Below are positions 42,546 through 54,218 of a stretch of DNA of 64,000 bases, in pieces. The notes under the pieces are model-generated. The model saw only the letters and a list, made by a program, of their open reading frames with translations. It was not told the DNA's origin and did no database searches. Position numbers and translations under genes: made by a program. The number at the start of each line of letters is the position of its first letter. Positions within the stretch are counted from its first letter, which is position 1. Source of the DNA: Pollenia angustigena (Eukaryota > Arthropoda > Insecta > Diptera > Polleniidae); assembly GCA_930367215.1 (NCBI GenBank), contig OV884060.1, forward strand, positions 212,353,253 to 212,417,252, given 5' to 3'.

Positions 42546-43475
42546 CCCAGCGGGCGAAATGTGCGGTTGCGTGGCCTATTGCGAGGCCTTATTAACGGCT
42601 TCTAAGGGCCATTTATGTTCGATTAAATTTTTGGAAATCAGGTAAGGTACTGAAACTTACACTTGGAAACATTTTCATGAAAGGGCGATGCAAACACCAG
42701 GGCCAGCATTATGTGAGGAAACATAGTTGTACCTACATGCTTTTCACTAATTTTTTATCAGACCATTTAAAGTTAACTTACATTTATTGCTATGAAGACT
42801 TAAAAGCAATTAATAATAATACAAGTATCGAAAAATGTTGAGTTATGGACATACACAATCAGTTATTATTTAAATAAATTTAATTTAGAACCTCAAAAAC
42901 TTTGCTTATTTTTTGGAAAAATTGAGCAGTTGACAATATTTGAAGTTTTTTTACAACCTAATACAATTCTTTCCAATTTTTTTCGTTTTTTGCTCAACAT
43001 ACCTTTGCGAATTCCAACAATGAAAATTCATTTGTTCATACTAATGCAAATAATAACCCCATTAAGTTTAAAAATATTCTGTAAGTATTTACCACCATTA
43101 TCAAAAGAGAAGATTTTCGTAACAACAAAACATTATTTAGGTTTGCGGATGTTAATTTATTGCGTTGTTTTGAGCAAATGTATTTCAAATCGGAAAATAT
43201 TTGTTCGCAAAGATATGTTGAGGAAAAAAGCGACAAACATTTGAAGGAATTTTTTTTTAATATAGTATATAGCGCCCCGTCTAAATTTTTCGAGAACTCA
43301 ATAATATTTTCCCTATCTGGATAAAAAACAAAATATAAAAGATAATAAAACAAAAAAAGGTGTACATACCTACATACAGTTATTGCATATTTATTTATAT
43401 ACATAAATATTAATATTATTTCTGTTTAGAGGTCTCAAAACAGGCCTTGCGATATTTGCGATAACTCCCGCTGAA
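42546..43475. mobile_element. possible CCCWG element epsilon
   Basis: Left end CCCAGCGGGCGAAATG; right end reads CCCGCTGAA on the plus strand, so the outer three bases are not conserved. TG on both sides could be a 2-bp TSD. GGCCTT and TTGCGA motifs recur near both ends. Confidence 0.45.
43130..43262 (-). pseudogene. hAT C-terminal fragment (ZBED5/Buster-like)
   Basis: Minus-strand peptide LFSSTYLCEQIFSDLKYICS followed by KQRNKLTSANL. It matches the pattern of the hAT dimerisation domain of the ZBED5/Buster group (STY-CE..FS...KSK.R..LT...L). A second scrap reading STYLCE is on the plus strand near 42993-43010, so two fragments lie head to head. No remaining catalytic region. Confidence 0.65.
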
Positions 43476-43859
43476 TGAGAGTGTTTCTCAGTAAACAATT
43501 ATATTTTACGCTCGCAAAATAAAAGAGCGTAAGCGTACATGTGAATTAATTTCCACAATTGTGTATGGCGCTGACATCCCTTCATTAAATGTCATGGTAA
43601 TATAAGGTACCGTTAAGATTTTATAGCAAGAACAATTTTATCGTAAGCGACAAATTTCATACAAAATTTATATGAAATAAAATAAAAATAAAACTCTCTC
43701 CTGTAAAATTTTGTTTTTGGCGCTTACGTTATTTTCGCGGTTAGGGCTCGATAAAATAAAAATAGTTCTCTAGAACGATCATTTATGTTCCAAATTTAAT
43801 ATATTTCATCTGCGAATTGTTTGCGATTTAAAAAAAATTAAATTTTTTTTCAGGTGACT

Positions 43860-44167
43860 ACTGAGTGCCAAATTCAGGATTATTCAAAATATGGCTAGAG
43901 AAACACAACGAAATTGTCTTACAAGGTCTTTTGTGGGGCTATGTTAAGAACAGAGTCTATACGGAGCCAATTGAATCGATTACAGCCTTAAAACTCAAAA
44001 ACCGTGATGTGATTAACAAAATAGACCTGCCATTTTGCCAAAAAGTTATTAATAACTTTGATGAAAGAATCGACATCTGTCAGCGAGCTCGTGGTGGACA
44101 TTTGCCAGATATCATTTTTCATTCACAATTGCCGAACTTTTCTCTTCGTAATACTATAAAAATTTGA
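43860..44167 (+). pseudogene. mariner-type transposase C-terminal fragment
   Basis: Translates as LLWGYVKNRVYTEPIESITA and on to RARGGHLPDIIFH, the segment after the third catalytic Asp to the end of the protein. An acceptor-like TTTTTTTCAG at 43846-43855 precedes remains of a leader ('gtgccaaattcag'), suggesting most of the gene was deleted between leader and C-terminus. Confidence 0.85.
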
Positions 44168-44186
44168 ATAATTTTTATCTATTTTT

Positions 44187-45423
44187 ATACCCTCCACCAC
44201 AATTAGTTGTGAAGAGGGTATATTAAGTTTGTCATTCCGTGTGAAACTTTTTTATTATTCATCTCAGACCCCATAAAGTATATATATTCTGGGTCCTTGA
44301 GTAATTCTAAGTCGATTTAGCAATGTCCGTCTATCTGTCCGTCTGTTGAAAACACGCTCACTTTCGAAAAACTCAAAAGAACTAAACAAACTGGGTGTCA
44401 AATTGCTTGTAGTTATCCTAAGCAGTTTGGGATTGAAATTCAGCAAAATCGGTTCAGTAGGATCAGAGCTATGAATCAAAATGTGGAACCACCACCTAAA
44501 AAAATTTGATAATTTTGATACAAAAACTCACATAAATGGTGGAATAATGCACAGAACAACATAAGATTTTGCAAGGGTTTGTCTTATTCAAATCACGCGG
44601 TAAAATTTCGTGAAGATCGGTCTATAATTTACCCTAGGCCCCATATAAACCCTACTCCCGGAAAACAGTTTGGTACGCCTAAGACCATAATTAATAATGT
44701 TATCATAACAAAATTTGGCTCGTCACAGTTTTATAAGACTAGAAATAATACTGTGAAGCTTCGGGAAGATCGGTCCATAATTTACCCTAGGCCCCATATA
44801 AACCCTACTTCCGGAAAACAGTTCAGTACGCTTAAAAACGTAAAAAATAACGCTATCATAACAAAATTTGGTTCATCAAAGTTTTATAGGAAAAGAAGTA
44901 AAACTTGTAATTTCGTGAAGATCGGTCCATAATTTACCCTAGGCCCCATATAAACCCTACTCCCGGAAAACAGTTTAGTACGCCTAAGACCATAATTAAT
45001 AATGCTATTATAACAAAATTTGGCACATCACAGTTTTATAGAACTAGAAATGACACTGTGAAATTTGGTGAAGATCGGTGCATAACTTACCATAGGCCTC
45101 ATTTAAAGCCCACTCTGGTAAAATAATTAAATACGCGGTAAACTTTCTTCCAGTTTAGCTTCATATGGCCAGAAAAAATGTTATGCAATTTTGTGATATA
45201 CGGTCCATAATTTACCTTAGATTCCATTTTAGCAGCCTTTTGAAATTCACTGCAAACGCTTAAACTAATTGCACCGCTGTATTGAAATTTATGTTTTTTA
45301 ATACCAGAAATCGTACTGCAGAATTTGGGATGATTGGTTCATAGCTTACCATTCCTTTTATATAATTTGTTCTCCTGAAAATCATTTAAGTTCAGCTTAA
45401 ACTGATATATTACTCAAGCTTTT
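44187..45423. repeat. dispersed repeat A, copy 2
   Basis: Starts 'ataccctccaccacaattag', has the GTCCGTCTATCTGTCCGTCT motif near 44326 and two to three 153-bp units from about 44590 to 45060, then decays to 45423, where copy 3 starts in the same orientation. Confidence 0.75.
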
Positions 45424-45424
45424 T

Positions 45425-46917
45425 ATACCCTCCACCACAATTAGTTGTGAAGAGGGTATATTAAGTTTGTCATTCCGTGTGAAACTTTTTTATTATTCAT
45501 CTCAGACCCTATAAAGTATATATATTCTTGGTCCTTGAGTAATTTTAAGTCGATTTAGCCATGTCCGTCTGTCTGTCCGTCTGTTGAAAACACGCTCACT
45601 TTCGAAAAACTCAAAAGAAATAAACAAACTTGGTGTCAAATTGCTTGTACACACAGAAAAAAATACCAATGTTAAAACAACATGGCGAAATGTTGATTGA
45701 GAATCATGGTAAATTTCTGCAAAAGTATGCCCTTTATTTAAATTTATCATTATTTCATATTAATTTTAAATGAAAAATACTAAAATAACCTTAAATCACG
45801 TTTATTTAATATTATTCACTGTTAAAATAACATTGTTCAATATTGAATCCATAAAAACCTGTTTTATATTAAAATCAAAAGCTTATCTTGTTAAATTAAC
45901 ATGCATACATACTTAAGTATGTACATTTTTGTATTTTCATGTTTAAAGTATGTTATAAAAAGAAGACAATTCCCGTATTCTTTTAATTAAAATGATTTAG
46001 TTAAATAGTACATCAAGTTTTCAAAGTAGAATGATGACGAAAACCATATCGGGCCATTCTGCTGATGCTTCTGTTAACAAAGGAGATACAAAATAAGTGA
46101 AACATGTGTTTCAGGGGTAAGTGTTTTAAATTATTCTTTAATAAATGCATATGTAGTCTTCACACTGTTATATCACACTCCAACCAATTTGATTCTACAT
46201 GAAATTCACGTTGTTTCAACTTGAAATAACTTTCATTCAACGTGATTCGGATAGTTATTTCAATATAAATGACATTTTGTTCTAACTTTACTGTAATGTT
46301 TAATTAACATGAATTATAGTTATTTTAAAATGACAAAATGTTGTTTGCAAGTTATTGTAAAATCATGTTAAATTAACATGAAACAACAATGAAGCAAAAT
46401 CACTACTGAAAATTTTTAAATCAACCTTGTTTTGAACGAATTTACATTGATTTTTTTCTGTGTGTAGTTATCCTAAGCAGTTTGGGATTGAAATCCAGCA
46501 AAATCGGTTCAATAGGATCAGAGCTATGAATCAAAATGTGGAACCACCACCTAAAAAAAATTGATAATTTTGTTACAAAAACTAACATAAATGGTGAAAA
46601 AATGCACAGAATGATATAAGATTTCGCAACAGTTCGTTTTATTTAACTGGAAATCACGCTGTAAAATTTCTTGAAGATCCGTCCATGATTTACCCTAGGC
46701 CCCATATAAGCCCTACTCCCGGAAAACAGTATAGTAAGCCTAAACCCCTAACTAACAATGCTATCATAACAAATTTTGGCACGTCACAGTTAAATAGGAC
46801 TAGAAATGAAACCATTAAGTTTCGTGAAGATCGGTCCATAATTTACCATAGGCCCCATATAAAACCTACTTCCAGAAAACAGTTTAGTACGCCTAAATCC
46901 GTAAAAAACAGTGTTTA
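45425..46917. repeat. dispersed repeat A, copy 3, split by a TA MITE
   Basis: Same start and GTCY motif as copy 2. Interrupted at 45650-46464, then resumes 'gttatcctaagcagtttggg' and ends after one and a half 153-bp units at about 46917. Confidence 0.75.
45650..46464. mobile_element. TA-flanked MITE, TIR CACACAGAAAAAAAT
   Basis: CACACAGAAAAAAAT at both ends in inverted orientation, TA on both sides (45648-45649, 46465-46466). Repeated AACATGTTAAATTAACATG-like motifs inside. The empty site 'gcttgtagttatcctaagc' is present in repeat A copies at about 28845 and 44400. Confidence 0.9.
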
Positions 46918-47028
46918 AATTGCTTGCTTTAAAATAGCAACAGCACCGAAATTTTTGCTTTATTTACATTTTTTGCTGCAAATTAAAAAACTGTATTTTT
47001 CAATGCCTTTTATTCAGAGTTGCCAATT

Positions 47029-48632
47029 TAGCGCCTTTGGCGCTAGATTAAGCGCTTTTTAACTGTCGAAAAGGCGCATATTTTTTCCTTAGCGCTTTTT
47101 TTAAAAAGAGCGCTAAATTAGCGCTTTTATTGATACCCAACATTTTTGTACTTTTATTTGCATACATTAAAATCAAGACACATTAAACCAATATTTGTTT
47201 CCGTTTTGAAAATATTTTACTCTGAAAAGCATTATATACAAGGAAAGAAGTTTATTTTCTAAAGAAATCCATTTCGTTTCTTAAAACAAGAAAATTCAAA
47301 ACTAAATAACTTATTTTGTTCGTATTAAGCAAAAGTTTCTTAAATAAAAAAACATTTTCTCATGATTAAAAAATTCACGTTTTTGGTATATGATCAAAAA
47401 TTTCAAGAAGCATTTATTTAATATTAGTCTGATTTTAAAATAGAATCAAGAAACAAAGTTTTTTTTTATAAACTAACTAGTGCTATACGTTTTTATGGAA
47501 AAATTTTAGGCTTTTCTTCTGATTTTGTAAAATAAAAAGCAAAGAAAACTTGATTTTAGTAACTATTCTATAGTTGAATGAATTTTTTATCTGTATTTAG
47601 TAAATTTTAGTTCGCTTTGAGTCACAACTTTTTGCTTATGTTTATATACAATAAGAAATTTTGGCTTGGACGAGAATAGTGCAAAATTTTCGTGGTTCAA
47701 GACATATTTTCTGGTGAATTAGTAAATAATTCTTTCCGTGTATAGTTGAAATTATATCACTTTAAGCTTCCTTAAATATCAGAAAAGGCTTTTTAAAAAT
47801 ATTAATGTTTTATTAACACTGCTCGGCAAAAAACTAAAAAAAGTCGATCTAGAGAACTTGATTATGTGATTTTAATTCACTTTAGCGTGCTAAATGCAAA
47901 TAGTTTATTCAAACACGTCTAGTTAACATTTTGTTTACTGATTTCTTGCTTTTTTTATTCATAATATACCTGGATTTCGGATAAATGATAAAAATACTTA
48001 TTTGCATGGAAAAATATAATATAAAATATAAAATAATTATTTGTAAAATATCAATATCGTTCTCAAGTTATGATAAAATATATGTAGTATAAATGCCTTA
48101 TTTCGGTCAAAATATAAGTCTAGCCCATAAAAGAACAAGACATGATAGAAACAACTGAAAACGGATTTGAATTTAGCGCAGTAGTATCTTTGTTTTTCAT
48201 AAATTTTTATTTTAAACGATTTTTTTGACGGCCAGTGTTACTAATAAAACTTGGATCTTAAACATGTCATTAAGTTTTTTATTTAAATTTTATTTAGCGC
48301 TTTTTAGCGCTTTTTGATTGGAGACACGGCGCTTTTTGATTAGAAATAGTTCACAACCCTGCCTTCGAGGGGAATGAAAATTTCATGGGAACAAAAATTC
48401 CACTTGTTATTCACGATAGGGGTGATTATTTAATTTTAACTGAAAATGGTCACTCATCAACGCTGTCGCCTTTTTTTAAATTTTGGAGGCATATAATATT
48501 CGGCATGCAACTTGTTTTGTGTTTAATTATATTGTAAAAATGGCTAAGTGCTTTTTTACGCTTTTTTTCGTTCAAAATAGTGCTTTTTTTAAATTTTAAA
48601 GTGCTTTTTGCTCTCAAAAAGTTGGCATCACT
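47029..48632. repeat. hAT-like element remains with AGCGCTTTTT repeats
   Basis: Starts CAGAGTTGCCAATTTAGCGC and has many AGCGCTTTTT motifs at 47035-47130 and 48295-48345. Candidate right ends are AACCCTG (about 48361) or GGCATCACTG (48632). No matching 8-bp TSD could be found for either, so the boundary is uncertain and the middle (about 47150-48290) shows no gene. Confidence 0.45.
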
Positions 48633-48997
48633 GACTACAACAATACAAAAAACAAGAGGCATTTTGTTTGTGTAAAATTCCTCGCCGTTGTCAAAATCTT
48701 ACTACCACACAGCGTTGCCAGAATTAAGATTTTATCTTATTTTTCAAGATTTTTTAAACAAAATAAGATTTAAAGATTTTTTTTCTCAAATTAAGATTTT
48801 TTATTTTAATATATAAAGATTTTTGTCTTTAAGTTTGTAAAACATACATAATTTTCTTTTACAGTTTTTTAAACAGTAAATTTTTAAAACAATGAGGTTT
48901 TATATCAGCTTGTTGCATCATTATTTCTGGGCATACAAAACATTAAAAAAGCATCATAGATTCGCGGTTGTTCATTTTTAGAAAATATTGATAAAAA

Positions 48998-50090
48998 CAT
49001 TCGGCTGTGCCGAATCTATGATACCCTCCACCGACAGTTCGAATGTTTAAGGAGTAATATCTGTATGATGTTATTATTATCTTAAACTGTGACGATTTGT
49101 TATTAATTATGGTTTTAGGCGACTAAACTGTTTTCCGGTAGTAAGGTTTATATGAGGCCTAAGGTAAATTATGAACCGATCATCACGAAATTTCACAGCG
49201 TCATTTCTCGTCATTTTAAACTGTGACGTACCAATTTCTGTTATGATAGCATTATTAATTATGGTTTTAGGTGTACTTAACTGTTTTCCGGGAGTAGGGT
49301 TTCTATGGGACCTAGGGTAAATTATGTACCGATCTTCACGAAATTTCACAGTATCATTTATAGTCCTATAAAACTGCGACGAGCCAAAATTTGTTATGAT
49401 TGCATTATTTTTTGCGGTTTTAGGCGTACTTAACTGTTTTCAGGGAGTTGGGTTTCTATGGGACCTAGGGTAAATTATGTACCGGTCTTCACGAAATTTC
49501 ACAGTATCATTTATAGTCCTATAAAACTGTGACGTACCAAATTTTGTTACGCTAGCATTATTTTTTACGATTTTAGGCGTACTAAACTGTTTTCCGGGAG
49601 TAGTGTTTATATGGGGCTTAGGGTATATTATAGACGGATCTTCACGAAATTTAACAGCATGTTTTCTAGTCAAAAAAAAACAAACTTTTGCAAAATCTTA
49701 TCTCATTCCGTGCCTTGTTCCAGCATTTATGTTATTTTTTGTAACAAAATTATCAATTTTTTTAGGTGGTGGTTCCACATTTTGATTCATAGCTCTGTTC
49801 CTACTGAACCGATTTGACTGGATTTCAATCCCAAACTGCATAGGATAACTACAAGCATCAAGTTTGTTTGGCACCAAGTTTGTTCATTTCTTTTGAGTGG
49901 TTCGAAAGTGAGCGTGTTTTCAACAGACGGACAGACAGACGGACATGTCTAAATCGACTTAGAATTACTCAAGGACCCAGAATATACATACATACATACT
50001 TTATGGGGTCTGAGATGAATAATAAAAAAGTTTCACACGGAATGACAAACTTAATATACCCTCTTCACAACTAATTGTGGTGGAGGGTAT
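48998..50090. repeat. dispersed repeat A, copy 4 (inverted)
   Basis: Starts with the ATTCGGCTGTGCCGAAT hairpin and ends 'gtggtggagggtat', with four 153-bp units (49130-49660) and GACAGACAGACGGACATGTC near 49928. E3 lacks it and reads 'attgataaaaaaaattattt' at about 54440, so both ends of repeat A can be placed here. Confidence 0.85.
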
Positions 50091-50140
50091 AAAAATTATT
50101 TGTGAAAAGGAAAAATGTATAGTATATATTTAAAGATTAA

Positions 50141-50414
50141 GGCCCTAAATTTGTAAAACGCAAACGCAATGCCAAAAAAGCATTAAAAGCAAAAACAATG
50201 TTAAAAATTTGTCAAAATTTTGTTGTTGCTTTCTACAGAAATACATATTGCGTTTTAAAATTATCAACGCCACAAGAAAGGCAGCGTTTAAAATTTAAAA
50301 ATTCAATATACATTTCTATAGAAAACAACAACAAAATTATGAAATATTTTCGATTTAGTTTTTGCTTTCAATATAATTTTTGGCGTTGTGTTTGCGTTTT
50401 ACAAATTTAGGGCC
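50141..50414. mobile_element. PIF/Harbinger-like MITE, TSD TAA
   Basis: GGCCCTAAATTTGTAAAACG at both ends in inverted orientation, TAA on both sides. E3 has the empty site (about 54496-54510, 'aaagattaatttatta') with a single TAA, directly proving the 3-bp duplication. Confidence 0.95.
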
Positions 50415-50901
50415 TAATTTATTGAAGAACAAAAAAGTTCATGTATTTAGTTACTATGTCTTAGTACCAAAAGGTTAAACTAATGGAACTAAACCCTAGG
50501 ATTACCGTCTTGGTCGGGCCAGACCAAATTTGTGTTTTCCTTGCAATATTTTTCGAATATAACAAAAAAACAGGGGCGTGAGTTCTATAATGATACCTGC
50601 TGAATTGAATGAAAATAATTTGGATTCAATTGAAGCAAACTAGTGGGGTGAAATTTAATATGAAAGTCTATGAAACTACCCTTTTGGCCAGACCGAATTC
50701 TTCTTTTCTTGCAATATTTTTCAAATAGGAAAAAAAATCAAAAAAAACAGAAACGTGAATTCTATAAATGATATGTATGTTCTAAATTGAATGAATCAAA
50801 TTTGTGGCAGATACGAAAAAGCAATGTGCAAAATTAAGGACTACATATTCGATGACTTGCATGTAAAATAAAATAATAAAAATATATAATAAATTCGTAT
50901 A

Positions 50902-51171
50902 CAGGTATGTGATGAAAATCGATTTTAAAAACGATACGATTTGAAACCGAAAATATCGTTTTCAGTATTTTTTAAAATGGATTTTAAATGCATATTCCTT
51001 TTATTTTCAGTCATTATTCTTTCAAATTTTATATTATATACGTTAACTGAAGTGTATTCTGAACGAAAATTTTAGACTATAATTCAGAAATGGATTTTAA
51101 AATTCTTCGAAATCCACCACACCTTTTAAAAACGTTCGTTTTGTAATCGATCGATTTTCATCACATACCTG
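50902..51171. mobile_element. 270-bp MITE, TIR CAGGTATGTGATGAAAATCG
   Basis: The TIR CAGGTATGTGATGAAAATCG is perfect at both ends. E3 reads 'attcgtataatctagc' at the same place (about 54970), so the insertion duplicated ATA or less. Confidence 0.9.
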
Positions 51172-51919
51172 ATAATCTAGCAAATAATATACGTTTAATA
51201 AAAAAAATATATTTATTAACTTTTTATTTAATTGGGGTTTTTAGCTGTTCTAATTGTGGTCTGCCTAGACCAAGAGGAGTGGTAAAAAGTTACAGTTCCA
51301 TGTTTATGATTATTTGTAAACAAAGTATTTATACTTACGTGCTTAAGAATATCTGTTTAAACGTGTACTAACATTATTTTAATAAAAATTTATTAGGAAT
51401 ATATTTAGGAAAATCCATAGTTTTCAGTGAGCTTTTTTAAATCCAATTTTCTCGAAATGCCTTCGATATAACAACCGTATCAAAAAATATAATATTAAAT
51501 TGAGAACCCTCAAGATTTCATATGATGTATGAGCCAAACCAAAATTTGTTTGCCCAAAATTTATACATCTCTAATATAATAATTTAATTACTTTCGATGA
51601 AACTTCTTTATATAGATGGACTTTTTTACGTTCTTATTTATTAGAAATTAAGTGCATTTTAAATGTATATTTTTGGAAAATATAACTAAAACAGAATTTT
51701 GAACCTACAATTTAATTTTGTATAAATACCGCAATTACGTATTTTTAATTTAAATACGTAGTTTCCATAATAAAAAGTACTTTCTTTTAAAAAATTAATA
51801 ATTTTTACTTTTTTGCCTTTGTTATAAAAAATTTCAAGATTTTTCTCTTCAAAATAAGATTTTTTTTTCGCCAAAAGAAGATTTTCCTTCCAAATCTTCT
51901 GGCAATGCTGCTACCACAT

Positions 51920-54035
51920 CAGCGATACCGTTGGTGCCACTAAAGTGGCAATTTGCCACTTTTTCGACCGCTTGGATACTATTTGGCCACTTTTACAAAA
52001 TGCACCCAAATGTGGTACTTTTTGTGATTCTTGCCACTTTTTTGATACTTTTTACGTTAGGAAAAGATACTTTTTTTCTTCCTGTTTTATTATAACTCCC
52101 AGCATTAATAAAAGTAAAACTGTTTTAATATATGTATAAAATATAATATATATAAAATATGTCATGCCTGGTTAGCTGGAAATCGGCTGAGTAAACTTAC
52201 TATTGACCTGTTTTATTTATTATATATTGGTCGTAAATCACAAACCGAACTGTTGTGTACCGAAAACTTTTCTAAAATTTATGTAATTGACATTAAAAGT
52301 AAAATCTAAGTTTTAACCAAAAATTGTGTAAAGAATTAATAACAAGAATTGATATAAAAAAAAAACAAAAAGCTCAATATATTGAAGTATTTAGAACCAT
52401 TATTTATAGTGTCTAATGAAGATATAAACTATTTCGAATTAGTTTCGGAGTTTAAAGATATTACTGACCCAGATGCATTTATACATGAATTTAAACTTCT
52501 AGAGAGTAAAGTAAGTGTCACGAATTATGAACACATATTTAAAAATTTCGAATGCTGTGAAGATTTTTGGCGTGAAATTGGAACATTGAAAAATAGATTT
52601 GATTAGTATACCTGTATGTATATATATTCAAACTTTTACAAATTGTTCTCTCATATGTTTACATAGCCACACAGTAGTGCTTCTGAGCGTGTTTTTACTA
52701 AGAAACAAATAGGTTAAAAGTAAGAACTTGCGAATCCATGCTTTTATCTTTAAATTTGTTAGATACTAGCCTTGAAGATTGAGTTCCAAGTGAAGACATT
52801 TTACGAAAGTATATTATATAGTCGTTTTAAGAACAATTAATTGTAAAAAACTTTGTATGTAACTGACCATTAAAAAATAACACAGGACTACACTGAAAAA
52901 GTTTGTTTAACCAATCCAACTGATTCTTATATTTTTTAGAATGCTTAAGACGAATTTGAGAGCAGTTTTCTCCTATCACGTCACATTTATCAGGTACACC
53001 GATTATTGTTATTTCGGAAGATGTTTTGTACCACAATTTATAACAAAATCCAGTTTTATAATTTTGGTTTATAAACCTGATTACAATTGGATAAAAACTA
53101 AATATGCTTTAGTATAGAAATTAAAACACTAGCACTTAAATTTAGTAGCATGTACATATGCATTTATTTGTATTAAATTGCGGAACTGATTAAACATAAA
53201 GTATTTGAAAAAGTGATATATTTGCTTTTTGTTATAGGATTAGCTGCCAGGCCTACGGTGTCTACAAGCACATTTCTTTCGCATATTTATAAAAAACTAA
53301 TATTAGTTTTTGTTTTCAATACAAATATACCAAAGAAATGTTCTTGTCGACATCGTGGGCCTAAGCCTACAACTTTTGTAATTAGGTTGACTGTAGAATA
53401 AAATTATAAAACTATGGATTTGTAATTGGTGTATCTGATTAATTAGGCGTGATGGGAGAATCTAGAGGAATGGGCAAATAAATTTCTAAAAAGTTTTTAA
53501 ATATAAACCTGTGCAATACAGTGCCTTTAATAAATCAAAGAAAATGTATTCAGAAGGAAAAGTACAAGAAATATATTAATAAATGTATATATAAAACACA
53601 TTACATAAATATCTTATATTTGCTGCAACAATGTCATAACCCAAAAAACATGTTTGGCAAAAACAAGTTTAACGTTTTTGAATTACCAAACCATTAAAGT
53701 CAATATTTTATAAAACTTACTTCTCGAGAAAAATATTCCCAAAATATTTATTTTAGTTTTTACAACAAATGAGCCGTTTGTAAGTAATGTCTATTTTAAT
53801 ACGATCAATTGTTTTTTAGTGTATATAATAACTATACAATGTTTTTTTGTTATGTTTTTATAACATTTAATATTATAATAAATAGAAAAAAACGTAAAAA
53901 ATGCATAATGCGGTGTACTTATTTTAATTTTAAAAGATGTACCCATTTTTTTAAAAAATCCCCTTTTTGGTGCCACTTTTTTTGTAGATATCCCCTTTTT
54001 TTGGTACTTTTTTAAAATATCCGACGGTATTACTG
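51920..54035 (+). mobile_element. hAT element (CAGYRATACCGT), TSD TACCACAT
   Basis: Ends CAGCGATACCGTTGG and, inward from the right, CAGTAATACCGTCGG. Perfect TSD TACCACAT (51912-51919, 54036-54043). The left TSD overlaps the right TSD of E2, so this element inserted into the duplicated target of its neighbour or the reverse. Contains a transposase relic. Confidence 0.9.
52378..52720 (+). pseudogene. hAT transposase C-terminal relic
   Basis: A 75-codon frame (KYLEPLFIVSNEDINYFELV ... NFECCEDFWREIGTLKNRFD) is followed, out of frame, by the dimerisation motif remnant HSSASERVFTKKQIG (about 52661-52705). The same FW.EIG.LKN block survives at 24523-24560 in the related element there. Catalytic blocks are not readable. 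Confidence 0.65.
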
Positions 54036-54140
54036 TACCACATAGGCAAAACAAAAGGAAAAATGTGTTTTGTGTGCATGCAGCGTTGCCAGAATTAAGA
54101 TTTTATCTTATTTTTCAAGATTTTTTGAACAAAATAAGAT

Positions 54141-54218
54141 TTAAAGATTTTTTTTCTCAAATTAAGATTTTTTTTCTCAAATTAAGATTTTTTTTCTCAA
54201 ATTAAGATTTTTTTTCAG
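54141..54218. repeat. 20-bp tandem repeat, about four copies
   Basis: ATTAAGATTTTTTTTCTCAA repeated about four times. E2 has only about one and a half copies at 48783-48805, so this array expanded in E3. Confidence 0.85.

Larger units (their letters stand above)
42390..43751. mobile_element. TA-flanked TIR element (TCGAGC), split by epsilon
   Basis: TCGAGCTCTTGCCGCGGAAA and, inward from the right, TCGAGCCCTAACCGCGAAAA, then ATAACGTAA at both ends. TA on both sides. The element 42546-43475 is nested in it. Confidence 0.75.
48710..51910. mobile_element. hAT element (CAGCGTTGCCAGAA), copy E2, TSD CTACCACA
   Basis: CAGCGTTGCCAGAATTAAG at the left, CAGCATTGCCAGAAG inward from the right, perfect TSD CTACCACA (48702-48709, 51911-51918). 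Nearly the same sequence as E3 (54081-57943) except for different nested insertions. Three are in E2: repeat A (48998-50090), MITE 50141-50414 and MITE 50902-51171. No transposase frame found. Confidence 0.92.

Noticed and set aside
47029..48632. Complete hAT element with AGCGC repeats
   Set aside because: Neither candidate right end gives a matching 8-bp duplication with the left flank, so it is listed only as remains.
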